This document shows positions 33,032-43,974 of a stretch of 64,000 nt of DNA, in pieces. Location: contig NC_088779.1 of assembly GCF_954871325.1 (NCBI RefSeq), positions 14,448,846 through 14,512,845 of the forward strand. The letters are read 5' to 3'. The DNA is from Gordionus sp. m RMFG-2023 (Eukaryota; Nematomorpha; Gordioida; Chordodea; Parachordodidae). How positions within the stretch are numbered: position 1 is the first letter of the stretch; every line of letters begins with the position of its first letter. The position numbers and the translations under genes were made by a program. The notes beneath the pieces are model-generated. The model was given only the letters and a program-made list of their open reading frames with translations, had not been told where the DNA came from and made no database searches.

Positions 33032-36000
33032 ATATAATTTGATCAATAGTCCTCATTATTTTAAATATGAATTTCAATAAAATTGGACTTCTATATCTTG
33101 CTTAGAATTTTAGTATACATTTGTAAATTTTCAACTATAAATGTTTCTAACTTTTAACGTCTCGAGCATACAATTGGAACATTATTTATTGTTGCAAAAA
33201 ATAAACACATTAAAGTTAATATATTGTACTTCTCTAAAGTTTAGATATAATAGTCTATGTTGGAATACTAGCAGTATGCTTGTCAGAATAATATAATATA
33301 AAATAATTGCTATTCCTACCCCTATAGTAAAGATAAAACATTTTTTTTATGTGTATGAACGATAGCATTATGTTAGTTAGAATTATATAATATCATGAAG
33401 ATGTTAGTTAGAATTATATAATATCATAAAGTAATTCTGGTTATTCCTACCTTATAAATTAACTTTATGTTTATCCAATTTTATCCGATTATATATTATA
33501 TATAGATTGGTCTGTACCTGTTTGAATATATTAGTCATTCTCTATGTATCAATTTATAATTCCATTTATACATACTTCACATAACACATAGCTTAGATTA
33601 TATTTTTGGTACCTTAATATAATATCTATATTATATTATACTTTATAAAAACTTCATGCCTATATGATCATATATAAAATTGAGCTCAAACATCAAGGTA
33701 CCTTATATTTTTTTTGAACATATCTGTCTTCCATTCCTACATTACTTTATACTGACATTTATACATATTACATATTGATTAGATTATATCTACACATATT
33801 GATTAGATTATATCTACACATATATATAAATATATAATTGGTTAACTATAATATGATTGGAAAACTTTAATAGCATGTATATATGATATTATGAAAATCC
33901 TAATATAAATTTGTCTTTACCCTTAAAGATTTGTAAATAGATAAATCTTAATTTTGTTACTTGTAATTAAGTAAATCTTAATTTTGTTAATATTTACTTT
34001 GCTCTTCTATTAATATATTAACTCAAATAGAAACAAACCTTTTCTCAATATTATTATAATCTCTTTCTAAATTTTGCTTTCATCTACCTCTTCATATATT
34101 TTCTTATTAAATTTCTATCTTTAGGTTATTTTCGGTGCCGATGCTGGATGGTAGGTATTTTAGGTTGGGATAATTATAATCTTAATTTTGGTTATTATAT
34201 AGATTTTCCGAATTCAGATTATGTCTTATTACTATAGATTTTTCCGAATTCAGATTATGTCTTATTACTTAATATATTTTTCTCTACTATTTGTATTACT
34301 TCTCTTAAATTCTTCTGGCGCCTCCCAAATTTTTATTTTTCAAAATCTTTTTTAAGCAGCCGGATTTTTGCTTTGATTATGTTTAAATGAAAATAAATAA
34401 ATAAAATATTTTTTTTTCTTATATTTTTAATTTATTATTACCAGTACAATAGGTATAATGATGATTCTTTCCGAAACCCCTAATAGCTTTTTAATTTTTG
34501 TTAACGGAATTTATAAATATAATTTATAGAATAAAGTAATCTATGCCATCAAATTTTAGCAGCCCTTATGGTTTTAAATTTTCGTAATAGTAATTTATAA
34601 ATGCAATCCTTAGAATAAAGTATCTTATGCCAATTTATAAATGCATTTTTTTTAGAATAAAGTATTCTATGCCATTGAATATCAAATAATTTGTATTCGA
34701 ATTTAAGATATAACTTGTAAAAAGCTATCAAATTTATGAGAATGGACATATTACTAGTTGATCGCCATATTACACGCTTCTATGTAGTCCTTGACATCGA
34801 CTTAGGCCTTGACATCAGTTTTCTTATGTCGCAACCTTCGACATCTTACTAGTTTTAATGTAGTCCTTGACTTCTTACCTACGCCCATAATTATATTTGG
34901 CATCTTACTATTTCTCAAACAAAGTCCTTAGTTTAATCCCTTTTCCGCTTGGTAAAATGTAATTAATTCTACTTTTTCAAACAAAGTCCTTAGTGTAATC
35001 CCTTTTCCTCTTGGTAAAATGTATTTAATTCTACGTTTTCTTGTAAATTTCAATCAATTTATTATGAAATTTAGTCCTTCACGTAACTATTTAGCTCAAA
35101 TATTGTACGGAATAGCAAAATATAAGTTCAGAAAAATCTTTTCTTTTTTTTTCTTTTTTTTACCAAACCTTACATCATGAATCTTAATCTCCCCCTTAAA
35201 ACTATGCTAACGGGTCCCTTTTCTTATCCTCCTTAAATATTAATAGCATCAAAGACAAAATGTCAATTCCTATAACGCTATTATCAAATTTAAAAAAATA
35301 AAATAATAATAAATGAAGTTTTATTTCTTATATTATTTTTTTAGAAAACTTTTTGTTTAATAAAAATATAAAACTTTTTAGACGCCGAAGTTCTTTTGTT
35401 CATGTAATTTATATGTTTTCTCCTACCTTATTATATTTCTTTCTTCTCGTTAGAAGATTTATTATTTTTCCCTTCTTGTCTCATTATGTTTCTCCCTTGT
35501 TTTTTATATATATGAGAAACATATATTTATTTCTTTTACTTCACAATATGTAATCTTGCTTCCGTTTTTTACTAGGTTTCATAATCTAACTATTGATGCG
35601 TAGCCCTATAACTAGGTATAATTCCAAACACATTATGAAGTAATAATAAAGGAAAAATAATAAAAATAAAAATAATGGGTTATTATTTTCCGAATAAGAG
35701 GATATAAGGAGGGATAAGGAAGGAAATTAGGAAAAAAAAAACCTTTTATCCTATCCTAACTACTATACGAAGCTTACTCAAATACTCATTTAATCTATTA
35801 TCATTTACTATAATCATTTAATTACTATAATCATTTAATTTAGATACCATTTATATATATATATTAATTGTATCTTTTTGAAATAGTTTTTGAAACAGTT
35901 CTTATATATATTCTATTTATCATCGTGTGTGATTGCTATTCTTACAAGGCGGATTCTCTGTAAGATATAGGTAAAAGACTAAATAAATGTCATAATTAAC

Positions 36001-36489
36001 CTCACTTTAATCTGGTAACTTATACGTTATGTAGTATGACACTCAACTATAATAGATAACAGCATAGTTAGAACCACAAACGGATTTCCACCGGGTTAGG
36101 AAACCATAGAGGAGGGTTTCGTGCCAAATCCCATACCTGGATATAACTCCATCCCAAACTTTTTTAATAAGGATAAAACTCTTAAATTCCAGTTGCATAT
36201 ATTAGTTAGTATCTCACCCTGTCTTGGATATATGCTCTAAGTTAGGCAAAAGAGAAAAAAAATAATTTAAGGAAATGAATTTTAGAAATAAACGATTAAG
36301 TTTTACTTCATGAACCTTGAAAACTAGCTATGCCCCGAAATCGTTCTTCTTATAAGTTGATAATTGGTGGGATATATATTGCATTCTAATAAAAATTAAC
36401 CCCTGATACTATTAAATATTACATAACGAATAAATCATTATTCACTCTAATGCTTATGTTTCTAAATACATTATAACATAAGATAATAA
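33032..36489. other. gene-free, pyrimidine-rich AT sequence
   Basis: The plus strand is strikingly T- and C-rich from about 33.6 kb on. Short tandem duplications occur: 33368-33430 (ATGTTAGTTAGAATTATATA twice), 33775-33825 (CATATTGATTAGATTATATC twice) and 34195-34270 (TTCCGAATTCAGATTATGTC twice). No protein similarity was recognised. The strand bias resembles the interiors of the non-autonomous LTR elements at 45-50 kb, but no LTR pair could be defined. Confidence 0.4.
34897..35065. repeat. direct repeat R1, copy 1
   Basis: Begins ATTTGGCATCTTACTATTT and ends TTTATTATGAAATTT. Matches 36642-36812 closely. Inside, a ~60-bp unit with CAAACAAAGTCCTTAGTGTA and TCTTGGTAAAATGTATTTA is itself present twice in tandem. 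Confidence 0.8.
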
Positions 36490-36491
36490 CC

Positions 36492-36640
36492 TAATCGGAT
36501 GGCATTGCCCTCCCCTTTTACAATATCGTCAATTATCTTTTGAACACATTATTTAAAATATGGTTATTATATTTATATAATTATAATACACTTTTTATCT
36601 TTTATTAATTAATAAAGTTTAACAATTATTATTAAGGATA
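36492..36640. repeat. direct repeat R2, copy 1
   Basis: GGCATTGCCCTCCCCTTTTA, then CAATATCGTCAATTATCTTT through ATTAATTAATAAAGTTTAA. A second copy at 38134-38662 has the same order but is interrupted. R2 copy 1 directly abuts R1 copy 2. Confidence 0.75.
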
Positions 36641-36641
36641 T

Positions 36642-36812
36642 TTGGCATCTTACTATTTCCCAAACAAAGTCCTTAGTGTAATCCCTTTTCCTCTTGGTAA
36701 AATGTATTTATTTCTACCTTTTCAAACAAAGTCCTTAGTGTAATCCCGTTTCCTCTTGGTAAAATGTATTTAATACTACGTTTTCTTGTAAATTTCAATT
36801 AATTTATTATGA
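36642..36812. repeat. direct repeat R1, copy 2
   Basis: Same ~170-bp sequence as 34897-35065, about 1.75 kb downstream in the same orientation, including the internal tandem duplication. The distance and orientation would fit long terminal repeats or a segmental duplication. TG...CA ends and a target duplication were not found. Confidence 0.8.
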
Positions 36813-38133
36813 AATTTTTTTACGGGACTTAAAATTTCTTCAGAACAAATTGTAAAGTGTCGGGACTTAAAATTCTTCAGAATAATTTGTAAAGTGGGAC
36901 TCTTCGTTATCATATGTCCTATTTAGGTAAAACTTTTGGTTAGTTTGGTCTCTACCTTCTTTTTATACTCGACTTTTGCTAGCTGATTTGACCTTTTTAT
37001 TTTAGTCTCTTGCTATCAAATATCTCATTTAACTTCACTGGTAAGACTTTCATATCTTATTTAAGGTAGATGGTCGGATATTTCTCCTTATAATATCACT
37101 ATCCTAAATTCCACCTATATAGGATAAATCGAACACAACGCTAACATTGTATTATGTATATATTATTTTATATCACATATATTAGACTATATATACATTA
37201 TTTGGACTTGGAATATCGTATATATTTTATTAATTTTTGCTTCCCTTTCTTTCACTTGCTAATACTTTATGACTCCCTCCCAAATATGTTTCTATTTTAC
37301 TTTTTCTGTCTATTTATAAATTGTATTTATGTTTTTCTTTAATTTCAAACGACTTCTCAAGTTGTCTTGGCTAAAAATAAAACAAATAAATAAAATTTTA
37401 TTTTCAATATTTCATATTTTTTAACTTTCTAGGCGCCTTTGTTATATTAATTCCTTTGTTTCTCTTAAAATAAAAGTTTTCCAAATATTGGGCGCCATCG
37501 TCTCTCTTTCTTAACATTTAAATTTTTCTCTTGCTTGCTTCTTGGCAATGTCTTATACAAATTGTTATTAATATTTTGTATTTATATATTTAGAGCTTAA
37601 TATAATTTTTAATTATGGTTATTGTGAAGTTATTAGGTTATCCCACCCTGAATGTTTCCCCCATTATTATTGTAATCATTTCCTTTCCATAGTCTTCTAT
37701 TAAATAAAAATTTTGTAAAGGTTTACTTTATTTTTTATACGCTTAGCTGTATTTTATTTCCCCTCAATTTTTAAATCCTTTCTATTATAATGTCCATGTC
37801 AACTCGTTTTCCAAATGTGCACAGAGATATGGAGGTAATTTTTCTCTATACAGTTTTAAATTTTATTTGTTTTTCTGAATTAAACAATCTTTACCTTTTT
37901 CACTTTTTATTTTTTTCTCTTTTTTCTTTTTTCTCTTTTTTTCTCTTTAAGTTTTGTAGGTGACCTCATCTTCCAACATTTTGGTCTTTTTATATTAAAT
38001 CTCGGATCCCAGTAAACACTCCGGATTAAAGGTTATTATTTTCGCTTATTTATTTTCTCTCCATAATTTTTTCTTTTTGTCACTTTCACCCAAATTTATT
38101 TTATAAAAGATTTAATTTTTCTTAAGATATATA
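36813..38133. other. gene-free, pyrimidine-rich AT sequence
   Basis: Continuation of the T/C-rich plus strand. A phrase AAGTGTCGGGACTTAAAATT and a shorter version repeat near 36830-36890. Small hydrophobic frames such as 37154-37342 follow from the T-richness and are not supported as genes. Confidence 0.4.
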
Positions 38134-38662
38134 GGTAAACGGATTGCATTGCCCTCCCCTTTTACAATATCGTCAATTATCTTTTGAACACATTTCTAAA
38201 AATATGGTTATTATATTTTATATAATTATAATACAAAGAATATGGTTTTGATTGACATAAGAGTTTAATATTATCATAGAAAAGTGAAATAATTTTTTAC
38301 TTATTGAATTGTAAATAATATATTTAAAAATTTATTGAAAGGCTTCTTTTTCTTCCGAAATTTTTTTTAAAAAAAAATAATAAAATTATAACTGTTTCCA
38401 ATGAGAGTGTAGATAGTGTTGCATATTATATAATAGTAAGGATGTGCTAAACCCATATTTTTTTTCAAAAAATGGGTTTGGGCTTTATAGGTTACATTAG
38501 CTCCTAAATTTAATTGAGATAATTAGAATACTTGGATATTCGTATCATTTAAGGGGGAGGGGGGGATGTGCCTATTCTAAAGTCAAAATATAGTATAATT
38601 TATAATATCAATTTATACTTTTTATCTTTATTAATTAATAAAGTTTAATAATTATTAAGGTT
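38134..38662. repeat. direct repeat R2, copy 2, split by a ~370-bp insert
   Basis: 38134-38235 and about 38610-38662 correspond to adjoining parts of copy 1 (36492-36640). The intervening ~370 bp are absent from copy 1, so an insertion here or a deletion there is likely. The insert contains a G-run and AATGGGTTTGGGCTTT. No clear ends were recognised. Confidence 0.6.
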
Positions 38663-38945
38663 AATTTATCTTAATGAGGTCTGAACCCCGGGTCTGTGCT
38701 CAGGGCTGGTTGGTCGTTTTTTTCTTGTTTAGACCCAAACCCCGGTTTTGGTTTTTTTTTACAACCAACCAATTAACAACACTAGGTAGCACACAAATAA
38801 GTAATGGAACTTTATAAACTATACTTACATCAGAATGACATAATTGAAATGAATAGATATATATATTACTTTTTTTACTTTTATCCCTTCACTCCCTTAC
38901 AGAATCGGCACGGTAATCATAATTAAATTTTTAATAAAGTTTTCA
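38663..38945. other. LINE upstream region with an orphan hAT-like end
   Basis: The segment up to ~38786 ends ACCAATTAACAACACTA, the complement of TAGTGTTGTTAATTGGT, which resembles the end of the MITE at 3543 (TAGTGTTGTTAAACGG). GC-rich words such as AACCCCGGGTCTG precede it. No partner end was defined. The rest is presumably the 5' untranslated region of the LINE that follows. Confidence 0.35.
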
Positions 38946-41822
38946 ATGAAGGACCACAATATTAAGATGATCTCTTTAAATATAAGATCCCTAAATGAGA
39001 AGCTAACTATACTAAGACAAATTATGAAAGACCAACATTACGATATCCTCTTTTTACAGGAGACGCACCTTAAAGTAACTGAGGTAAGGAACCTATTAGA
39101 TTACACCTTATATTGCAGCTCAAATGCAGAACACGTATGGGCTGGGGTGGCGTTTATGATACATAATAAACTAGTAAGACTCGTAAGCTTCAACCCAATA
39201 TCCAGCCAAATATGCTGCCTCACCCTAAACTTAGGATACAAAAAAGTCCATTTGCTTAATATATATGCGCCTCACAATGATAGCGTTTTCTATATGGAAT
39301 TGGAGAATGTCTTAAAGGAACTACCGCATCGGGATGGCATCATTCTAGCAGGTGACTTCAATGCTTCGGTAGGTAAATCTAAGAACTCTTCCTGCCTTGG
39401 AAACGCCACATTAATACAAAGCACGAACCCCAACGGTAAAAGGTTAATAGAAATCTGCGAGTTTTTCAACTTGAAAATTGGTAATACTTTCTTCAATCAC
39501 CCAACTCATCCCATCATGACTTACAAGAGCCCTTCCTTTGGCACTACCTCACAGATAGATTTCTTTATAATTTCCACTAAGATTTTCAAATGGGTGAAAG
39601 ACATCAGGGTAATCAGTAAACTTAACCTTACACTTTTTACTGATCATTATCCACTGGGCTGTGAACTCAAAATTAACAACAGTATCTTCCCAAACCACAC
39701 TAGACAGAGCAGTCTCACCACTGTAAAATACATTGCTAGAAAAGACTTGGCACAACTAAATGACTTAGAGGTGAAAGAAGAGTTCGTCTCTAAATTAACA
39801 TCATGGAGAAACTCAGCAAATGGCATGATAAACCCAAACCTGACCTGGAAGGACATTAAGCAGAATGTATTAGGTAGTATAACATCATGCTTAAGACCAC
39901 GCACCAAGCGCAGAGAGTGGCTCACCCCTTCAACAATACAAATAATTAAGAATCTTACAACAAATATATCCCACCATCAATTCGCAAGACATCACAGGAG
40001 GTTCATTACCCACCGCATAAGAGCTGACAAAAGACTGTTCATTGCTAACTTATCGAATTCTATCCAATTCAATTTTGATAATAATAATATTTATAAGGCC
40101 TTCCAATCTCTAAAACTACTAACCACCTTTAAAACCAATCCTTTACCAAGACTACAATTAAACAACAAGATTATAACTGACCCTAAGGAACAATTAGACT
40201 TATGGATAGACCACTACATGAACCTCTACAAAACGAGATGGCCTAGACCTAGATGTGACTACCCCTTCCAATCACCCAATCAGAATTTGAACAAGTCTGA
40301 TATAGTCGGTGCCATCAAATGTCTAAAAATGCATAAAGCAGCTGGAACGGATGGAATTTTTGCAGAACTCTGGAAGATAGAGGTAGACCTAAGTGCCAAC
40401 TTACTACTTCCCCTCTTTAGGGAGATTTGGAATACGGGCAAGTTTCCTGATGAATGGATGACATCAATCATACTAAACTTCCCTAAAAATAAGTCCCCAA
40501 ACTGCCTTAAAGATTACAGAGGTATTGCACTAATTCCAGTCACACTAAAAATGTTCACATACATCATATCAGTCAGGATTAAACCAATCATTAACAGATT
40601 CCTTTCTAATGCTATTACATCATACAGGAAGGGCAGAAATACTACGGAGTTGACCATGGCACTTAAGGTCATTCTGGAAAAGGCCAGAATGCATAAATCC
40701 CCCATTTTTGCCCTGATGATTGATTTAAGTCAAGCCTTTGACTCCATAATTCAGAATAAGATATGGCCCTTGCTGGAAAACATTGGAATAGATAAACATC
40801 TGATAGCGCTAATTAAGATAATTTACGACAATCATAGAGTAGTTCCTCAGCATTTAAATATGAAGTCGCAACCTTTTAAAGCAAATAGAGGCCTCAAACA
40901 AGGATGCATCCTTTCACCGATTATTTTTAATGTAATAATGAATGATATCCTAAATAAATCTTTTAAACAGGAATATGCACTCAACACATATTACAGTGAG
41001 CAACAACACCTCAATGATATGCACAACTCTTTAAACTTTCTATGTTATGCTGACGACGTATGTATTCTAGCCAACTCAGAATACAAATTAAGAAATATTT
41101 TATCATTATTTGTCAACAACTGTGATGGATATGGTCTAAGAGTAAACTACACAAAAACCAAACTAATCACCTCAAATACTGACGCGAGTCACTTAAACCC
41201 CTTTAACTTTGAGGGTAATACGATAGAATTAGTGTCTGATTTTAAATACCTAGGAACCAGGATAACGTCATTAGGCCTCACCTTTTTAGACACGAATTCG
41301 AGAACGAAGAATGCGAGACTCCGCTATCATCAACTGTCGAAGTTATGGTCATCCAACCAAATATCAACTAATTTAAAAATAAGACTCTTCAAATCCCTAA
41401 TTGTACCCATTTTTACCTACGGCCTGGAGACTTGGCAAGACTCAAAAAGTAACATCAGCACAATTCAAACTTTTATAAACAAATGCCTTAGAAGAATCAC
41501 CAAAACGTATTACCCATACAACACATCAAATACAACGCTCTGGAATAGATGCGACATCCTACCAATCAATCGTCTCATACCCATGAGGAGACTAGAATTA
41601 CTAGGCCATAGCTTAAGACACTCGCAGGAAAATATGATATTCTCGTCCTTGAAATGGTGCCCTGACGGTAGGAGGAAAACCCCTAAATACTATTGGTTGG
41701 CGAAATGTTTGAAAGATATGGACCTGATTAACCTCTCGTTTGCAGATTTCATGGCACTTAGCAAAAACAAGAAACACCTAAAGGAACATTTACAATACAT
41801 GCTAAAATATGGCCTAAATTAA
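38946..41822 (+). CDS. LINE ORF: AP-endonuclease plus reverse transcriptase, 958 aa
   Basis: The protein would nick target DNA and copy its own RNA at the nick. Residues 1-240 are an exonuclease/endonuclease/phosphatase fold: MISLNIRSLNEK near the start, QETH at about 38-41, GDFNAS at about 136-141, SQIDFF at about 205-210 and TDHYPL at about 232-237, covering the usual catalytic Glu, Asp and His positions. Reverse transcriptase spans roughly 430-760, with KSPNCLKDYRGIALIPVTLK, DLSQAFDS (first catalytic Asp near 595), GLKQGCILSPIIFN and CYADDV (catalytic YADD near 700). The C-terminal ~200 residues include RRLELLGHSLRHSQ and WCPDGRRKTPKYYW, as in RTE-type elements. Length fits the family. I use the first in-frame ATG that leaves the endonuclease complete. 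All key residues are present. Confidence 0.9.
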   Translation: MKDHNIKMISLNIRSLNEKLTILRQIMKDQHYDILFLQETHLKVTEVRNLLDYTLYCSSNAEHVWAGVAFMIHNKLVRLVSFNPISSQICCLTLNLGYKKVHLLNIYAPHNDSVFYMELENVLKELPHRDGIILAGDFNASVGKSKNSSCLGNATLIQSTNPNGKRLIEICEFFNLKIGNTFFNHPTHPIMTYKSPSFGTTSQIDFFIISTKIFKWVKDIRVISKLNLTLFTDHYPLGCELKINNSIFPNHTRQSSLTTVKYIARKDLAQLNDLEVKEEFVSKLTSWRNSANGMINPNLTWKDIKQNVLGSITSCLRPRTKRREWLTPSTIQIIKNLTTNISHHQFARHHRRFITHRIRADKRLFIANLSNSIQFNFDNNNIYKAFQSLKLLTTFKTNPLPRLQLNNKIITDPKEQLDLWIDHYMNLYKTRWPRPRCDYPFQSPNQNLNKSDIVGAIKCLKMHKAAGTDGIFAELWKIEVDLSANLLLPLFREIWNTGKFPDEWMTSIILNFPKNKSPNCLKDYRGIALIPVTLKMFTYIISVRIKPIINRFLSNAITSYRKGRNTTELTMALKVILEKARMHKSPIFALMIDLSQAFDSIIQNKIWPLLENIGIDKHLIALIKIIYDNHRVVPQHLNMKSQPFKANRGLKQGCILSPIIFNVIMNDILNKSFKQEYALNTYYSEQQHLNDMHNSLNFLCYADDVCILANSEYKLRNILSLFVNNCDGYGLRVNYTKTKLITSNTDASHLNPFNFEGNTIELVSDFKYLGTRITSLGLTFLDTNSRTKNARLRYHQLSKLWSSNQISTNLKIRLFKSLIVPIFTYGLETWQDSKSNISTIQTFINKCLRRITKTYYPYNTSNTTLWNRCDILPINRLIPMRRLELLGHSLRHSQENMIFSSLKWCPDGRRKTPKYYWLAKCLKDMDLINLSFADFMALSKNKKHLKEHLQYMLKYGLN

Positions 41823-42482
41823 TATCGCAACCGTTTTTCACCTTTACGTTCTTGCAATAAATGGAACAAGTGTATTTGATAATGATAATAACCTGAACAA
41901 CAACAACATAACCTAACTTCCTCTAATAACCCACGACCTTCCTTTCTGGACACACGATATCGGCGACGATAACGATAACAATTACGAAAATATTAGCTGT
42001 ATAACAGGCAATGGGAAGATAAACTGGCTATAATAATAACGCAATAATCGGACGAACCCAAATACCATTGGCACAGAACATATAAGATCTACGGGACATA
42101 CAATATTTTGGCACACCGAACAACAAACAAGAAAGAGACTCTACATGCAAACTTAACATAAACTCTCAATACTTAACAAGATATAAGGGTTATTTTTTTT
42201 GTTGCCTCACTAAATACCACTTAAGGACGCAGGTACATTTTTTTATATGACATTATTTCTTATTTTTTCCTTAACACTATTCTGCCGGAAACGGAACTAA
42301 TACATCACCATTATTGTACTTCTTCCTTCTTCACTTTGCTAACGGGCTACATAGTGGTACCGTCCACTATAATAAAACGGGTAGACATCATGTATGGGAT
42401 CTATATACTAGTGAAAATACATGATGCACGCTTCAACTCCTGGTTTGCAATTTCTGGCCTGGTAATGAATGAATGAATGAAT
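41823..42482 (+). other. LINE 3' untranslated region and microsatellite tail
   Basis: Non-coding, A/C-rich sequence after the LINE stop codon, ending in ATGA units at 42465-42482. It reaches to within 16 bp of the HSDL2 start codon, so the proximal promoter and 5' leader of that gene, if transcribed from here, must lie within LINE sequence. Confidence 0.6.
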
Positions 42483-42498
42483 TTCAATATTTATTAAA

Positions 42499-42661
42499 AT
42501 GTATAAAAATTTTACCATTTTAATAACTGGAGCTTCTCGAGGCATTGGTGAAGAGATTGCTCTTAAATTTGCAAAAGAAAAATGCAAAATTATTTTATTA
42601 GCAAAAACATTAGATTTTCATCCAAAATTGCAAGGTTCATTAAATTCAGTTGCAGAAAAAA
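42499..42661 (+). CDS. HSDL2: HSDL2 exon 1 (N-terminal SDR part)
   Basis: Encodes MYKNFTILITGASRGIGEEI, the SDR Rossmann nucleotide-binding motif TGxxxGIG at residues 10-17. LLAKTLDFHPKLQGSLNSVA follows, where AKT, HPKL and GS/GT are diagnostic of hydroxysteroid dehydrogenase-like protein 2, a peroxisomal/mitochondrial short-chain dehydrogenase implicated in lipid metabolism. 163 bp, ending in phase 1 at AAAAAA|GTATATCT. If the frame is read on without splicing it soon diverges from the family and stops at 42723, which supports the splice. The ATG is the only plausible start, since human HSDL2 begins a few residues before the same motif. No acceptor AG lies between the LINE tail and the ATG. 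Confidence 0.85.
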
Positions 42662-42704
42662 GTATATCTATAAATTTAATAGATTTTAATACAAAATTAA
42701 TTAG
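42662..42704 (+). other. HSDL2 intron 1, 43 bp
   Basis: GTATATCT donor and ATTAATTAG acceptor. Removing these 43 bp joins the exons in phase and gives VAEKIRSLGSDCLPLQTDIRDE, which aligns with the AEEIEAVGGKALPCIVDVRDE stretch of vertebrate HSDL2 without a gap. The alternative acceptor TTAGTCAG leads to an in-frame stop. Confidence 0.8.
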
Positions 42705-42803
42705 TCAGAAGCCTAGGAAGTGACTGCTTACCTTTACAAACTGATATTCGAGATGAATTACAAGTTAAAAATAGTATTGAAAAAGCCATAAATAAATTTG
42801 GAG
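42705..42803 (+). CDS. HSDL2: HSDL2 exon 2
   Basis: 99 bp encoding IRSLGSDCLPLQTDIRDELQ followed by VKNSIEKAINKFGG. The D(I/V)RDE block and EKAI-KFGG block are family hallmarks leading to the cofactor-binding NNAS motif in exon 3. It ends in phase 1 at TTTGGAG|GTACAAAG, a good donor. Confidence 0.85.
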
Positions 42804-43974
42804 GTACAAAGTTAATCTATAATTGAAATCTTATAGGACTCCTCTGGCATGTCTTTAGATACAATTTTTAATAAAATTATATTTTTTTATAAAAAAAAGT
42901 TTACTATAAAGAAACTAATTTATGAAAAAAGTAGTCACAATATTTTATCAACTATTAATCCTTCTCAATTCAGGTGGGGGTATATGTCTCCCTACATCTT
43001 TTAAATTAGCAATAAAACAGTTATTCATGGATCATAACAAATATCTGTTCAGAAGAGAATAGCAGTTCTCTTTAAAAAATAATTTCAGTTTAATTGAATT
43101 AGGACCCTGCATCAAATATATTTTTCAGGTTCAGCCCTATCTGAGTAATTTTAAAATTGTCAGACCAATCTGATTCTTGAAATTTTTCCCCAAAGATTTG
43201 ACCCTGGTCCAATTCAATATTTTTTTTTTATTGTTCTGTTGAAAAAACAATATATTTATACAAAATCATAAAAATTATGTGCATTTAAGGGTAATAAACA
43301 ATTTTGTGGTTATTCTGAAAATAGTTTAACAAAAAAATTTTAAAAAAAATTAAGGTTCTAATTTGATCTGGCCTGAAATAAATTTTAAAATCAAAGTTTG
43401 AATTTGATAGCCCAAGAAAATGTTTATCCAAGTTTGACCAACTCAAGTTCAAAGTGACTGGACTTTCTGTTTATGTGGGACTCAATTATAACCCAAATTA
43501 AACTTTTTACATTATTAGAAATATATAAAGTGAAGCATATTTTAAATTTTTTTATCACTATTAGCAGTGATTTATCACTTTAAAATTTGGAGGGGTTGCT
43601 ATAATGTTTTATATATTGTGATTAAATTCTTTATTTATATTATATTTTAAAAATAATGCTACAAATTAGGTCTTATCAATATCTTTTCAAATATAAATAT
43701 GAATTAAAAGAATTTCCATAAATTTTTTTTTCTTTAGGCTGCATTCTTTTCCATATTTTGATATATTGATCTAGAATCCACTCCAATATCATAGGACCAA
43801 TAATATTTATGAACATGAACATTTGCTCGTTTATCTGTCATGATTAACTTATAAGATGAAATCCTCTTTCACAATCTACACTATTCTAAGACAAGGTATC
43901 GACACAGTTAAGGAATTTTTTGCAATTTTCTTTAAAAAAGCCTTCATTGACATATTGTTGAATCCTAGCAATTG
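42804..43974. other. intronic AT-rich sequence without recognised element
   Basis: No transposase, repeat pair or sustained frame seen between the HSDL2 donor site and 43975. A few low-complexity A/T runs only. Confidence 0.4.

Larger units (their letters stand above)
38946..42482 (+). mobile_element. RTE-like LINE with complete ORF
   Basis: The unit comprises an uninterrupted 958-codon ORF, a ~640-bp 3' untranslated region and a terminal microsatellite of four ATGA/TGAA units (42465-42482). A single endonuclease/reverse-transcriptase ORF plus a short tandem-repeat tail instead of poly(A) is typical of RTE-clade LINEs. The 5' boundary is not resolved and no target duplication was identified. 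The lack of internal stops implies a young and possibly active copy. It is oriented like the HSDL2 gene that begins 16 bp beyond its tail. Confidence 0.75.

Noticed and set aside
35353-37342. two small hydrophobic plus-strand frames
   Set aside because: They follow from T-rich sequence (Phe, Leu, Ile, Tyr codons), with no family resemblance and no coding context.
34317-37500. TGGCGCC words as primer-binding sites of a hidden LTR element
   Set aside because: The words near 34.32 and 37.50 kb face different ways and no LTR boundary (TG/CA) adjoins either.
39290-40705. several minus-strand frames of 60-90 codons under the LINE ORF
   Set aside because: Antisense shadows of the 958-codon endonuclease/reverse-transcriptase ORF without any recognisable domain.
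42662-42723. HSDL2 exon 1 read through to the stop at 42723
   Set aside because: The translated extension has no similarity to the family, whereas removal of the 43-bp intron restores collinearity.
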